Shown: piece after piece, positions 1 through 11,287 of the stretch | How positions within the stretch are numbered: position 1 is the stretch's first letter | How the letters are laid out: each line of letters begins with the position of its first letter | Source: Guyanagaster necrorhizus | Lineage: Eukaryota > Basidiomycota > Agaricomycetes > Agaricales > Physalacriaceae | Length of the DNA: 64,000 nt | Reading direction: 5' to 3' | Assembly: GCF_019112545.1 (NCBI RefSeq) | Contig: NW_025064883.1 | Location: 248,001-312,000, forward strand | Notes under the pieces: model-generated | What the model was told of the DNA's origin: nothing | Seen by the model: only the letters and a program-made list of their open reading frames with translations | Database searches by the model: none | Program-made: the position numbers and the translations under genes

Positions 1-222
1 GAGGGACAGGAAGTGTGTGCAGGACGATAGATTTGGATCCGTCTTTCTGAAGGAAGTTGAACGAAAGTTCTGGTGTCTCTCGGTCAGGCATAAGCCGGTA
101 ACACGGACCTGTAGATACTCCAGGGCAAAGGCAACCCAGGTGTGAATTTTACCATGGTTGGTTATTCGTATTTCTTGAGGTGAAGTATCGCACTGATGGA
201 CGCTGTTAGATGACTTGTTCAT
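1..222 (-). CDS. Alba-domain protein, 5' part (runs off the left edge)
   Basis: Minus-strand gene starting at 222 and leaving the window at 1. Exon 1 is 109-222 and exon 2 is 1-46, separated by a 62-nt GT-AG intron (47-108). The spliced protein has the core Alba signature: EIRITNHGKIHTWVAFAL, then LQKDGSK and VLHTLPVP. Alba-superfamily proteins bind RNA or DNA; fungal members include RNase P/MRP subunits of the Pop6/Rpp20/Rpp25 type and translation-associated Alba proteins. Which of these this is cannot be decided from about 53 residues. It is divergent from the MIS12 gene, with 131 bp between the two start codons. The domain call is solid because the motif continues correctly across the splice junction. 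Confidence 0.75.
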   Translation of the reverse strand, partial: MNKSSNSVHQCDTSPQEIRITNHGKIHTWVAFALEYLQVRVTGLCLTERHQNFRSTSFRKTDPNLSSCTHFLSL

Positions 223-353
223 CGTCGCAAGCAGATGCAGTTACTTTTCCTAAAAATCTACCAAAAGAAGTTTGGTTTGATACCGGTCCGAGATCCCGGT
301 AACAGCGTTGACCGTGTTGCCCATTCAGTTGCCCTCATCTCTTACCGGAAGAC

Positions 354-1303
354 ATGGCGCAGGCCGGGCCCTCACAGACGCCATCAGCAGAGCGCGCAGT
401 GCCGCCTCTTCTACTACCAGAGGCCCTTGGATTCTCTCCACAGCTACTTCTCGATGATATTATTAACATCGCAACCAGTGCTATCCTTGACGGCGTCAGT
501 GGCATGGAAAGTTACCTACAGAAATGGGCTGAGGAACGAGCTGACCGACTTGGGAGCGAATGGGACAACACACAGGAGATGGAGCAGGGACTTGTCGCGT
601 TCCAGACCCTCCTGGAATATCATACCGACCTTGCCTTCGACTTTTTCGAGGCATGGTCGCTCCGAAATATCTTCGCTGTGCCTCCAGATCTTCCTCTTGT
701 CCTGCCACATCAGGAGGGATTGGATCTTACTCTTCGTCCAGAAAGGGAGCAGGAGCTGATGGATGAGAATGCTGAACTACGGCGTCGGCTGAATGAGGTG
801 CGATTTGCCTTCAAGTCGTCGCTAACTTGGTACTGACGTGTTTTACATAGCAAAAGCAACTGAAACGAATGCAGATCAAAGCGCTTCACGCAATAACGAA
901 CCGACAACGGCGGTCAGTGAAACGTCTGGAACGGCTTTCATTCCTTGACACGCCTGCGTTGAATGTGTCTGCTGGACTACCGCGTAAACTGATGGCAATG
1001 TATTCTGCGGTGTCGGATCTACCACCAATGGATCCGGAGACCATTGCGGCGCTTGCCCAGTTCCAAGAGACAGATTCTGGCAAGCGACAGTGGGAGACGA
1101 GCAAGTCGGGGTATTTGAACTGGGCTGTTGCGCAGCTGCTGTCTCGATCTAAAACAATGCGGGAAGGAGGTGGAGAAGTAGAAAGAATGACGGAACAGGC
1201 GGCTGAGATTGGTCCAGCGGAGCAGCTGAGGCAAGCATTCGAGATCACGCATGGCGTGAGGGAAGACTTGGAGAACGCGATGAGAATGGATACCCAGATC
1301 TAA
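354..1303 (+). CDS. MTW1: MIS12/MTW1 kinetochore protein (MIND complex)
   Basis: Two exons, 354-797 and 851-1303, joined in frame by a 53-nt intron, give 298 residues, about the usual length for Mis12/Mtw1. The N-terminal half carries the family's most conserved block: LGFSPQLLLDDIINIA, then GMESYLQKW, EQGLVAFQTLLEYH and AFDFFEAWSLRNIF. The C-terminal half is polar and heptad-like (LMDENAELRRRLNE and onward), as expected for the coiled-coil part. In the family, Mis12 and Nnf1 form the head of the MIND complex that links inner-kinetochore CENP-C to Ndc80 at centromeres. The start is the first ATG of the open frame and leads directly into the conserved domain. No defect is visible. Confidence 0.9.
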
Positions 1304-1672
1304 TGGTTGCAACTAGCAGCCATCATCCAATTATTTATCTGATTCTATGACCCGATATCCTTGTATTTTGGATGATTGTCACCACATACTACATCATTTC
1401 ATAGAGAATGAATACATGTACATACTTGCGAATATTTGCCTCCAAACAGTAGACATAGCAACTCGGTGCACGTGCCAAGGGAAGCTGCTTCTTGGCTCCT
1501 CCCACTTCTTTTTTGCTTTCTTACCTTCACTTCCTTGCCTTTTTTTCTCCGGCAGGTCCGGTTTCAACGCCGTCGCGCAAGCTCGCCAACGCCCTAGTGG
1601 CCTTTTCCATTCTTTAGGTGTGTGTGTAAGGCTATCTATCCAGGCGCGCATTCAAGGCATCTACAGATTCTT
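1304..1672. other. Spacer between MIS12 and the membrane-protein gene
   Basis: No convincing gene. The stretch holds the MIS12 3' untranslated region, with an AT-rich piece near 1325-1420, and the promoter of the next gene. A pyrimidine-rich run lies at about 1498-1550 (ctcctcccacttctttttt and following), a common promoter feature in basidiomycetes. Frames open across it have no recognisable protein. Confidence 0.5.
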
Positions 1673-3979
1673 ATGCGTGTCAAGCAAATCTGGGAGGTCA
1701 TCCCTCTCCCTGCAAAGATCAAGCTTATTGTGCGTGCTATACCGTTGGTGAATCCCTTACAGGCTAACTTTGCAGCTAGTGGGCCCGTCTCACATTCTCT
1801 CATCTCACAACCACATATTTCATCTTCTCGCTGTGCCATTGCATCATACAGGTGGCTCTCCAGGTTAGAGTCTTCACTATCAATGCAAATGCTGCTGCGT
1901 CTCTCTGGGATCTCGCCTATCAAGCCAATACCACCTCGTTGAATGGTACCCATGCAGTCCCTGACTTGCAGCCTGGTTATCTTCGCCTGTGTAACGATGT
2001 CCCTGCCGACGCTTCCTTATGCCAAGTTATCTGGAATGCCACTGAAACTGCTCTTCCCGCCAACACCTCAGGGAGTTCATTTTCAGCTAAAGAATCGTCG
2101 ACATTCACCCCAATGTCTTCAGAGTCTTCGGTTGTGACTGCAACATATTCCGCTCTTTCTACTAAACCCGTCCTCAATGCCGCTACCTCAAAGATTCTGG
2201 AGACCACGACTACCGTCTTTGTTGTGGCTACCCCTGCAGTCACATCATCCGCTGTTGACAGCGAAGACAATGTATGCGATTCCTCTCTTATACAATTTCT
2301 GTTTAACCACGAGAAACAGGTCCTTCATACGCGTTTTCAGTTCGATAGCAACAGTCGTCGCTCAGCCGATTCCCCAACCCTAGCAGCCAATCTCTCGAAA
2401 ACCTGCCTTTGGTCTCTTAACTGGCCTGTAGTGACGTAAGCAAACGAATGTGCAATCCTTTTTCGCTTATGGAAACACGTTTCTTTAGACTCGACAATAC
2501 CAAACGGGAAGACATTGTAATCATTGCGTTCCAGATTGTAAGTCACTTGAACCGTCCTACGAGCAGGACTCATAGATGTCACTATAGTGGGTCTTGGGCA
2601 TGTCCATTGTAGCCCTTCTGAACGAGTCCATTCCCCACATCTTTGCGTCGTTGGCTACGCATACATTGGCGACTGCCTGGTCTATCTTCCAGATCATCAA
2701 CACTGCAAATTTCCGTTCAAACTTCAACCGTGTAATCACCGATGGTACATGCGGAGTTCCTTTGTTGCCTAAATACTGGACTGAGCGTGCAATGGCGGAG
2801 TATCCAACGTTGGCCCTGAATGTCGTTGCCCTTTTGGTCTCGGCGTTCTTGACATGGCACTTGATCAAAGTAGGTTTTGTATCATGTTGTGCTGATTCGT
2901 TGCTAATGCAAATGCTTGCAGTTGTTCGGGTGGCAAACATTCAAACGAGTCGGTGCCTCTATGACGATGAATCACATTTACAAACTTGTCCTACTCTTGT
3001 CGATTACGCTCCAGCTGTCATTCTTCTTTATGGGTGCCACCATATCTCTCTGGATAGATAACCTATTCAACGGGGTCGCCGCTCAAGTGGCGTGGTATGT
3101 GGCATTCTACAAAGCTACCTCTTTCGTAACGGAGATTGTACGTCTATATTTGACATTAGAACATCACAACACTGATCTGTCGAATACAGTTCCTAATCCC
3201 GTGGATCGTTACCGTAAGATTATGTGAACTATATTTTGATCTCGGTCTTAGGTTTCATTTTAGGGCTGGGTCGCTGTACGCAAGGAATTGAGGCTTCTAA
3301 TGTTCATATTCCTCGTCCTTTCCATTCTATATTTAGCAGGATGGAGCCTCATGTTTTTGTCTACGACCTTTCGGTGGACATTTGTGACCTGGCGCTTTTT
3401 TAGTGTTATGGCCACAGCTTCTGTCCTTTTAACTCTTACGGCATTCATACTTGGGATCATGTGTCGGTTCAACTTCGGCAAGGGCTTGCCCCTCTATCGT
3501 GAGTCACTCCAAGTAATTGCATCTCAATTAACCTTGATTTTTTTTCTGCAGTGGACGCACAAGAACCGCTCCCTGGGGAGGACTTTACGTCAGTGTATAC
3601 TTCAGACGTAGAAAAGGTGCACTTCCCGTCCAACGAGAAGCCCATCCCGACCTTTTCAGCATCATTTGGATCCGGTAGTGAAGTTCCCCCGCCTAGATTG
3701 ATGTTCCCATCGCGATTGGGCCCCAGATTCTTCAATCGTTCCGCTCAGCCATTTGAGACACCAAGCAGCCAATCTGTTGTCACTGTACCTCCACCAGCTA
3801 TGACCCGGGCGGCATCCTTCGATTCTAGTATCGATCTTGGACGAAGCGACACTCATTCCAGCGGTAAAAGTTTTGGTACCTCAGTGGACAGCTACTATTA
3901 CAATCTTTCTCTGCACGGTGACCATTCACGCAGTGATTCCTCACATAACATGCTAGGAAAGCGGTGGGAAATAGAATAG
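1673..3979 (+). CDS. Multi-pass membrane protein of unknown function
   Basis: Nine exons can be joined in frame: 1673-1729, 1852-2271, 2320-2435, 2489-2537, 2588-2869, 2922-3137, 3190-3213, 3264-3498 and 3552-3979, for 608 residues. The N-terminal third is rich in Ser/Thr/Asn with several N-glycosylation sequons, so is probably extracytoplasmic. The middle has about seven hydrophobic helices, in blocks such as IVIIAFQIWVLGMSIVALL, LVLLLSITLQLSFFFMGA, FLIPWIVTGWVAVRKE and LMFIFLVLSILYLAGW. The last about 140 residues are a Ser/Pro-rich soluble tail. The 48-nt intron 2272-2319 is a multiple of three without stops, so it could be retained. Exon 1 is the least certain. I recognise the overall look of a basidiomycete-specific family but know no function. 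Confidence 0.7.
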
Positions 3980-4198
3980 ACACACATGCCGGTCTTCGAG
4001 CTCTTCAGTTGATCTGTTTTCGTTTTGATACTTACATGTATTCTTCTGTCTTTGCTTGCTTGCAATGCATTCCTATATTTCCTGATTTGACGACATACAA
4101 TGTGACAACCAACAAAAGCAAAACGGAACCGTGTATAGTACATGTGTGATTGCAAAGTAAGGTCGGTAAGAGTAATAAATACCGTGATACAACGTTCT

Positions 4199-7100
4199 TC
4201 AAAAGTCCACTTCTGATGAAGAATCGACTGGCGTGAGTAGGCCCGGTACGTCCAGGATCGACTCCGGCGTTGCCTCGGGCGATGCCATCTTCAGAATTTC
4301 CGCCTGCTTCTCCTGCATTAGCAATGCTTGTCTTGCCACTGCCCCGTTCTCATCTGGTGACACTTCCAGTTCCTGCTCTTGAAGGAGGGAGTTTCGGAAG
4401 TCAAGCATCCAAGGATGCTCCCTCAGCTCCAGGGCAGTCGGCCGCTTCATCGCATCAATGGTCAAACATTGCTTGATAAAATCGATGCCCAGCTCGCTGA
4501 GTTGGCCGGGTTCTGGAAGTGGTGGGTGCTGAGTTGCCACACCGATGTGGAACATGATTGCCCTAGCGCAAACGCGGTGAACGCGGTGACTCAGATCGAC
4601 GTGTAAGCCTGAACATACCATTCATTATCCAGGTTACTCCATGGCTTCTTCCCTGTAGCAAATTCGAGTACGACACATCCAAGAGACCATATATCCATGG
4701 CACCATGTCGACCACGTTTATCGTTCTTAATGATTTCGGGTGACATGTACATGGGAGTACCCGTAAGGCTATTGTTGAACTTCCCTGCACCGTCTGGAAC
4801 CGCAGCACTTAGGTGCTCGGACGAGCGTCGCGTAGCGCTTTTCTTGGCAACAATCTTTGCAGCACCGAAGTCGACGAACTTGATGACGCCCATATGGTCG
4901 AGGAGAATATCTGCAAGAGAAGCCTAAGATGAAGCACGAATCAAAAGATCTCGACTTACTATCAGGTTTTATGTCCCGATGAACTATACCTTGAGAATGA
5001 AGATAGGCAAGCCCATCTAGCATTTGTATAGTATACACCTGGATCAGGAGTTCATCTTCGATCCTCCCGTGTTCAAGCCATGCGGCGAGACTACCCCCTT
5101 GGCAATACTCCTCGAAGATGTAAACCTTGTCTCGATGTACCTCTATCCCATAGTACTCAACAATGTTTGGGTGCTGCAACATCTCCATCACGCTCAGCTC
5201 GTCCTTGATCTCAGCGTAGAGATCGCGTACGCCAACTTCTTGGTTTTTAATCTCCTTCACAGCCATCAAAGAACCTGAATCCAAGTTGACGGCAACATAA
5301 ACAGATCCAAAGGCGCCAGCCCCAATAAATTTGCCTTGTTGCCAGCGTATCGCAATGTTGGAACTGGAATTGGCCAAATATACAAGTGAACGATCTTCGG
5401 GCTTTTCATCGTCCAAAACGCGCCCAATGGTGTGGAATCCCGTCCCTATGCGTTCACGCTCTTCATCGACACGCTGCAGCGAGCGAACCGCCTTTTCCCA
5501 GTACTTACGAGCACTCACGTCAATGGTGCCTAGCCCATTATCCTGAGAAAAGACCTTGTGGAAGTCGTCAAGCGGCGTCACCGCTATCTTTTGCTTGGCT
5601 AGCTGCTCCTGCTTCTCCTTCTCCAGAATGTTAGACCTAGCACCGAGGATGTCAAAGTGCCCGGTAAGCAGCATCATGCACATTGCGACGCCACTGCGAA
5701 GAACCTGGAACTGCTTATCTGGAAGGTTCAGGATATTCCGGACAGTGGATTGGAAGGTAAATTCAAGAGCATTCACCGCCCATCGAAATGTCTTTTGGTC
5801 GTCAGGGTTACAATCATTGCATATGAAGTTTAGCCAAGATATGGCGAGCTTAATCATCAACCGATTGAAACCTGTAGACGAGGACTTTTCGAGATGTCTT
5901 TGTGCATGTTGGCCATGTTCCGCTGCGAAGAGATACCAGCTCTCCATTAGCTCGTGACAACCCATGGATATCGTCATCGTGCTGCGAACGTGGTGAACTG
6001 AGTCGACGATGGACTCTGCAAGTCGCATCGTAGATCTATTCATTCTCTGCAGCTCTCGATCTACACTGGAATAATGGGCTTGCCAGTCTGCAATACATGT
6101 CATGGGTATGACAGGATGCTCAATCATCTCGCCCGTTTCATCCAACGCAAAGGTCTGGGCAAATGCTTCTTTCGCGAGAGTAAGCCGTCGGAGACCTCCA
6201 TCTGCAATAAGCCGCATCCTGTTATCTGCAAGCGCAAGGTCCATCTTGGGTATATCAGGCACTTTAGCAATTTGGCCGCGCCACACAAACCATGCGCGGG
6301 GTGAAAGGACAAGCAGATACTGAGCAGGAAAGTCTTTTTCGCCCTTTCTTTTATCCTTCCCTGATATCTCTTCCTCGTCTCCATAAACCATGTGCCTATC
6401 CTCACTGAGGATCTCAGAGGGATTATACGCGTCTTGCATGATGCGAGCTATCGTTGCCTCTTTGTGTATGAGGTTTGGGGACGCAAGGACATAGAATCCT
6501 TCTTCTTCAAATTGATACGTGTAGACAAGGACAAACCCGGATGATGAAAGATAGTCAAAGAAGTCGTCAATGATGATGTCGTCAAGACTATATTCGGCAG
6601 CGTTGGTAAAACGTTGGTTAAGCATTCTGTTCATGATATTAGCCTACACAGAAAAACCTATGTGGGATAGACCTACCGTGCATAACGTTGAAGTTTGCGA
6701 TATCGTAGTCGAACGCTTTCCAGGAGTTTGTTATACCAGTTAACTTTTTGCTCATCGGAGGAGACTCTGAATGTGTCTGAATGCCCAGGACTGTGATCTC
6801 TGGACTTGGTCGATGCATTCGATTCCATTGGATTGGACATATACTCTGAATGCTTGTGACGATGTTCTTGGGTATTTTCACCCGTGGGGACGCGCACTTG
6901 TGTATCGAAGTAGTTAATCATTCGCACCATAAGGCGGTTAGTAGTAGAGCTATAGAAGTTTTATGGATCAATACGAGAGACCATGAGGCCTTGAATACAC
7001 ACCATAGTTGCTCAGCAACTCGAGCAGAACCACCGGTAACGGTCAGACTAACGTCGATCATCGTAGGCCATTGAGCCTCCAGAATGTCCGTCTCGTTGAT

Positions 7101-8573
7101 TCCCTTTACCCCACTCTTCAGCTTCAAGTGTATCAGTTTAAAGAACAAGGTTACAGCCTGTAGGATGCTGTCCTCATAATCTCCACTAATACACTGAGAA
7201 AGATTCCAACTCCCACTAGGGTCCGGTGCGAGAAACGCTTCGTACTGCCGCTTTAGCGTACAAGCAAGACCGATACTAAGGCGAAGGTCCTCTGTCATTT
7301 GATCGATAATCATAACCTCGGGATTTCTTAGGCTCTGTGTATACTCCATGCGGAGATGCAGGCAGGCCTGAGCAAGCTTCGTCGGAAATGCAATCAAGGG
7401 CCTAACCTCCGTCTCAAAGGTTGGAAGGCTCATGGTTTCGAAGGAGGAAGCAAAGGTGACTTGTGCAGCTCGCACACCTCCGATAAATTCGTGAACGCTT
7501 CCAAGGAAGCCTTTCTCAAACGTGGTCTGCATTGACTCCTCTTTCAGCACCCGTTCTACGAAACTGGAACTGTCGGCGATTTCTGTCGCACCAGAAGAGG
7601 ATTTGACGTTGGTACCGATAGGCTGTTCAGCTGAAGTATTGGGTTGCGTAACATCGAGATTTTCGCTTCCTGTCCAGCGCTGGAGGAGTGATATCTGATC
7701 ACGAAGACGTGTCAGGATGGTTGAATAGGTGTTCAGGGCGTCCCACCGCTCTTGAAAAGTAGCTTCTTTGGTGATGGGCTTGTCGTTGAGGAAATGTTTC
7801 AGATTGGGATATAGAGACTGAGCAATATCGAGACGGGCGAGAAGGTCATTGACCTGCTTCAGTGCCGAGTCATCATTGTGAGGGTTGTAGCGAAAGTTGA
7901 CGACCTCGTCAATGATTGGGTCGACTATCCGTAGTCTTCTTTCCTCCACCGCTTTCCGCTCCTCCTCCAGTGTAGTGCCATGGAAGCTAGAGCGAAGTCC
8001 TAGCCATATGTTGAGCTTGATGTTGTTGCGTCTATCGCTGGAACTCTCCAATACTCGCTGTATTCGAGTCTTCTCCGATTTCAGGACGTCGCCAGCAAGA
8101 ACGGAAGCAAAAAGAACCTGCCATTCGAGGCGGGCTTGCTCCTCTGCAGACGAAGCCTGAATCTGTGGATCGTTCTCACCCAATAGGTGCTTCCTATCTC
8201 GACCATCTGCACCCAATAATCTAGGTGCGTCCTCATCGTCGCTGTCAACATCTTTTTGAAAGTAGTTGTAGTGGCTGTCTGGATCGTCCCGGGGGTCAAC
8301 GGGCTCCGTGTTTCGGTACCGACGTTGAAACTGTGCATACAAATCTGGATATTTGGTTGCAGATGGCACGGAGCTGAAGGAAGAATGAGAGCGCTGGAGA
8401 GGGACTGGCAGGGAGGTATGAGATCTGAGTCTGCCGGAAGAGCTGGACGCTGCGAAAGAAGGAGAATACGCTGAATCAGAGGGCAGGGGACCCCACGCAG
8501 TCTCATCATCGCCATCGCCTACATCGTCCTCTGGGTGAGAATAGAGTGTTGGCGTATGCCGTCTCATTGGCAT
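4199..8573 (-). CDS. SSK2: SSK2/SSK22-type MAP kinase kinase kinase (HOG pathway)
   Basis: Five exons on the minus strand: 7003-8573, 6677-6949, 4960-6626, 4619-4910 and 4199-4562, all phases consistent, giving 1388 residues. The long N-terminal part (about residues 100-1050) resembles the SSK2/Wis4 regulatory region. The C-terminal kinase domain shows the glycine loop GAGAFGSVYVA, the lysine of MAVKEI, catalytic HRDIKPDN, DFGAAK, and GTPMYMSPE. In the family these MAPKKKs receive a signal from the Ssk1 response regulator and phosphorylate the Pbs2 MAPKK under osmotic and other stress. The start chosen is MPMRRH at 8573, because a longer frame to 8606 has no ATG. The HRDIKPDN motif is split by the intron 4911-4959. 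It shares an 84-bp spacer with the divergent RBG1 gene. Confidence 0.9.
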
Positions 8574-8657
8574 TGGCGGTGGTAGTAAAGACAAGACCAG
8601 CGCCACAATACTGTTATCTTATCACTTGATTCTCCGTCTTGCTCAAATACAGTCACC
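8574..8657. promoter_or_regulatory. 84-bp bidirectional promoter between SSK2 and RBG1
   Basis: Only 84 bp separate the two divergent start codons, so the core promoters and 5' untranslated regions of both genes must overlap or lie inside the neighbouring coding sequence. No clear TATA box is seen. The RBG1 start is in a good context (cacc before ATG). Confidence 0.5.
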
Positions 8658-10724
8658 ATGGGTATCGTTGAAAAGGTTGATTTTTCGTTATTTTCTTCTG
8701 CAGTCTATTTTTATTGTTTTCCTGCTTCAGATCAAGGAAATCGAGGGTAAGCAATCAGGCTGATCTATCTCTTTTGTACTCAGCATGGCCCAGATGAGAT
8801 GGCGAGAAGTAAGACGTGCCCTTTTGCTTTGGAATCGGGCTCAAGTATTGTTTAATTTGCTGTTCAGCGCAGAAGAATAAGGTGAATCTGTCAATGCCTT
8901 TCTGTGCATCGTTCTGACCTCTCGACACACCGAAGTAGGCCACGGAGTACCATTTGGGCCTGCTAAAAGCCAAACTTGCTCGCTACCGTGCACAGCTACT
9001 GGAACCCACTTCGAAATCTGGGCCTGCTGGCACAGGATTTGACGTTCAAAAGTCTGGAGATGCTCGAGTTGCCTTGATTGGTTTTCCATCGGTGGGAAAG
9101 GTGCGTATCGTCTCGAACGCTCCACCTCTGCCTCATGCACTTTCAGTCCACACTCCTTAGTAAACTTACACATACGGCATCAGAAACAGCAGCATATGAG
9201 TTCACAACCCTGACGGTCGGTTCATGTTTTTATCGATATTCTACAGTTCTCATCTACAAATAGGCTATACCTGGTGTAATTGAGTACAAGGGCGCGCGCA
9301 TACAGCTTCTTGATCTTCCAGGAATTGTCGAAGGCGCTAGCCAAGGTTAGTGAATCACCCTTGCCTGCATGATAATAGACCTCACGACAACAGGCAGGGG
9401 ACGTGGACGACAGGTTGTGTCAAGTATGTGCCACAATTATGTGTCTTTCATTGCAATGTCTGACAAACTCACAGCTGCAAAGACTGCAGATCTCATTTTA
9501 ATCATGCTTGACGCGACCAAGTCAGAGGAGCAGCGAAGGCTCCTAGAGATCGAGCTGGACGCCGTGGGAATAAGACTCAATAAGAAGAGACCTGATGTTG
9601 TATTCAAGAAACGGACAACCGGCGGAGTATGCACTGTGTCAATTTCTTCAGAATAGATCTCTACTAAATCCTCGCTACAGATTACGGTGTGGCATGACTC
9701 TATCTAGGCGGAACACGATCTGAGCTCGAATATAGTTTACGTCGACCGTCAAACTGACGAAAACTGACGAGAAGACCATCCGAACTATTCTTGCGGGATG
9801 TATGTATCTTCCAGAGTTTCCGATATGACTCGGTACAATATTATCTTCAGATAAACTTCACAATTGTGATGTCATGATCAGAGAAGATGTATGCATAGCA
9901 CTTCACCTGTCTTCCGCTGCTGACTGTTCGATAGATAACAACCGATGAATTTATCGACGTTCTCATTGGTTCGCATTTTTTTCAGCTGCTCTCCGGTGTG
10001 TTTACATGTCATTGCAGGGACACGCAAATATATTCCGTGCCTGTGTAGGTCGTACATGAGTATCCGGCGATACCAGTCTGATCACCGTCTCTTGAAGATG
10101 TATATAACAAAATTGACTCCATCAGTCTCGAACAAGTCGAGAAACTTGCACAAATGCCTCACACGGTTGTCATTAGTTGTGAGATGGATCTCAAGTAAAT
10201 ATCTTCGTCGTTCCTCCGTGCCCCACTTATTTCGGTGTAGCTTAACATTCCTGGTTGAGAAAATTTGGGATGAACTTGGTATGGTGAAGATATACACCAA
10301 AAAACGTGGTGACCATCCAGATCTCAACGATCCCATATGTTTGCGAAAGGGATCCACAATCGAGGTGCGCAGACCTGTACGAGGGTGACATGAATAGGAT
10401 TAATCCCGGATGTTATTAGAGTGTTTGCAACGGCGTTCATCGGTCACTTGCACCAAATTTCCGATACGCGTTGGTTTGGTAAGTTCTCTCCATTCAGAGT
10501 GTAAATCCAACTGACGTCGAGTATCTAAGGGTATGACCGTCATTTTTGTTCTGTAGTATACGATGCTATCGATTATCACAGGGTAAGTCTAGCAAGTTCA
10601 ACCCCCATGCGCAGAAGGTCAGTATTACGCACCCGGTGCAAGATGAAGACGTCGTTTCCAGTACGTGGTCACTTTCGCTACTACTTCTGGTGAATAACAT
10701 GATGCCGAAGTTTTCACAAAGTAA
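8658..10724 (+). CDS. RBG1: DRG-family GTPase (RBG1/DRG1)
   Basis: A heavily split gene (about 16 introns of about 40-75 nt). It begins [31 protein letters not shown], the typical DRG N-terminus, then shows the G1 loop GFPSVGKST, G3 DLPGIVEG, G4 YNKID, and the C-terminal TGS region with [13 protein letters not shown] and FNPHAQKV. It ends DEDVVSIFTK-stop if the last 3' splice site is at 10710. DRG proteins are translation factor-like GTPases that associate with ribosomes through a DFRP partner (Tma46 in yeast) and help stalled elongation. One junction is odd: splicing 10502/10582 needs one more G to give the expected ALVWGKSSKF, so there is a possible one-base deletion or assembly error there. 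The rest is well conserved. Confidence 0.88.
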
Positions 10725-11287
10725 CAAGAACTCTTAGCGGTTGCAGAAACCATGTCCGCATTAATGCATTGAATGTTCTAAACACCGTTGTGATAGGAGC
10801 GACCGGTATTCAAGGGTCCCCGAGATTAATTGACGTACTGAATAGGGAAAGAGTAATGTTTGGCCATGATACTGCCCGATCGGACGTTCCAAATTGACAA
10901 GTACAACGTTGAACCCTTGAAGACCGATACTTGCGGACCTCTGAGGCGGCCTGCTACAGTTCTTGTTTGTACCGTTCGAACTTGAAGACAGATTGCGACG
11001 GGCCTGTAGACTGTTCTTCGTTTCTGCACACTTACTGTACACCGCCTATTATATTACCAGCTATTACCATCTTCTTCCAAATTTTAAAATCAAATGAGTG
11101 CATCCGCGCCTAATAAAGACCTCACGTGAAACATATATTGGATTCCGTCAGGTGTCGGGGTTGCCTTTTCTTTCGTGATCTTAGCGTTCAAAAAGCCCGG
11201 CAGCCCCAGAAGCATTTCCTTGGGAGCTACTGCGAACCGGACCTTTATAACGCATAAGGTGTCTAATTTTCTTAAATCGCAACCACC
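10725..11287. other. Spacer with a possible degraded multicopper oxidase fragment
   Basis: No intact gene in 563 bp. On the minus strand at about 10840-10985 a short reading (GPQVSVFKGSTLYLSIWN and, after a gap, HYSFPIQY) resembles the N-terminal cupredoxin of fungal laccases, where GPQVSVFKGDTL precedes the IHWHG copper motif. A neighbouring frame reads NLSSSSNGTNKN, also laccase-like. Both frames are short and broken, so at most this is a relic. The right end holds the promoter of the next gene. Confidence 0.3.

Noticed and set aside
235..759. 174-residue frame overlapping MIS12
   Set aside because: It is another frame of the MIS12 coding exon and has no recognisable domain, while MIS12 is clearly conserved.
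9660..9780. Apparent stop codons suggesting that RBG1 is a pseudogene
   Set aside because: A further GT-AG intron (starting gtgtgg after ATTACG, ending atatag) removes them and restores [15 protein letters not shown].
10700..10900. C-terminal extension of RBG1 with a VVIGATGIQGS peptide resembling an NmrA-like fold
   Set aside because: An earlier 3' splice site (GCCGAAG at 10704-10710) gives the expected short end SIFTK-stop, so the extension is not coding.
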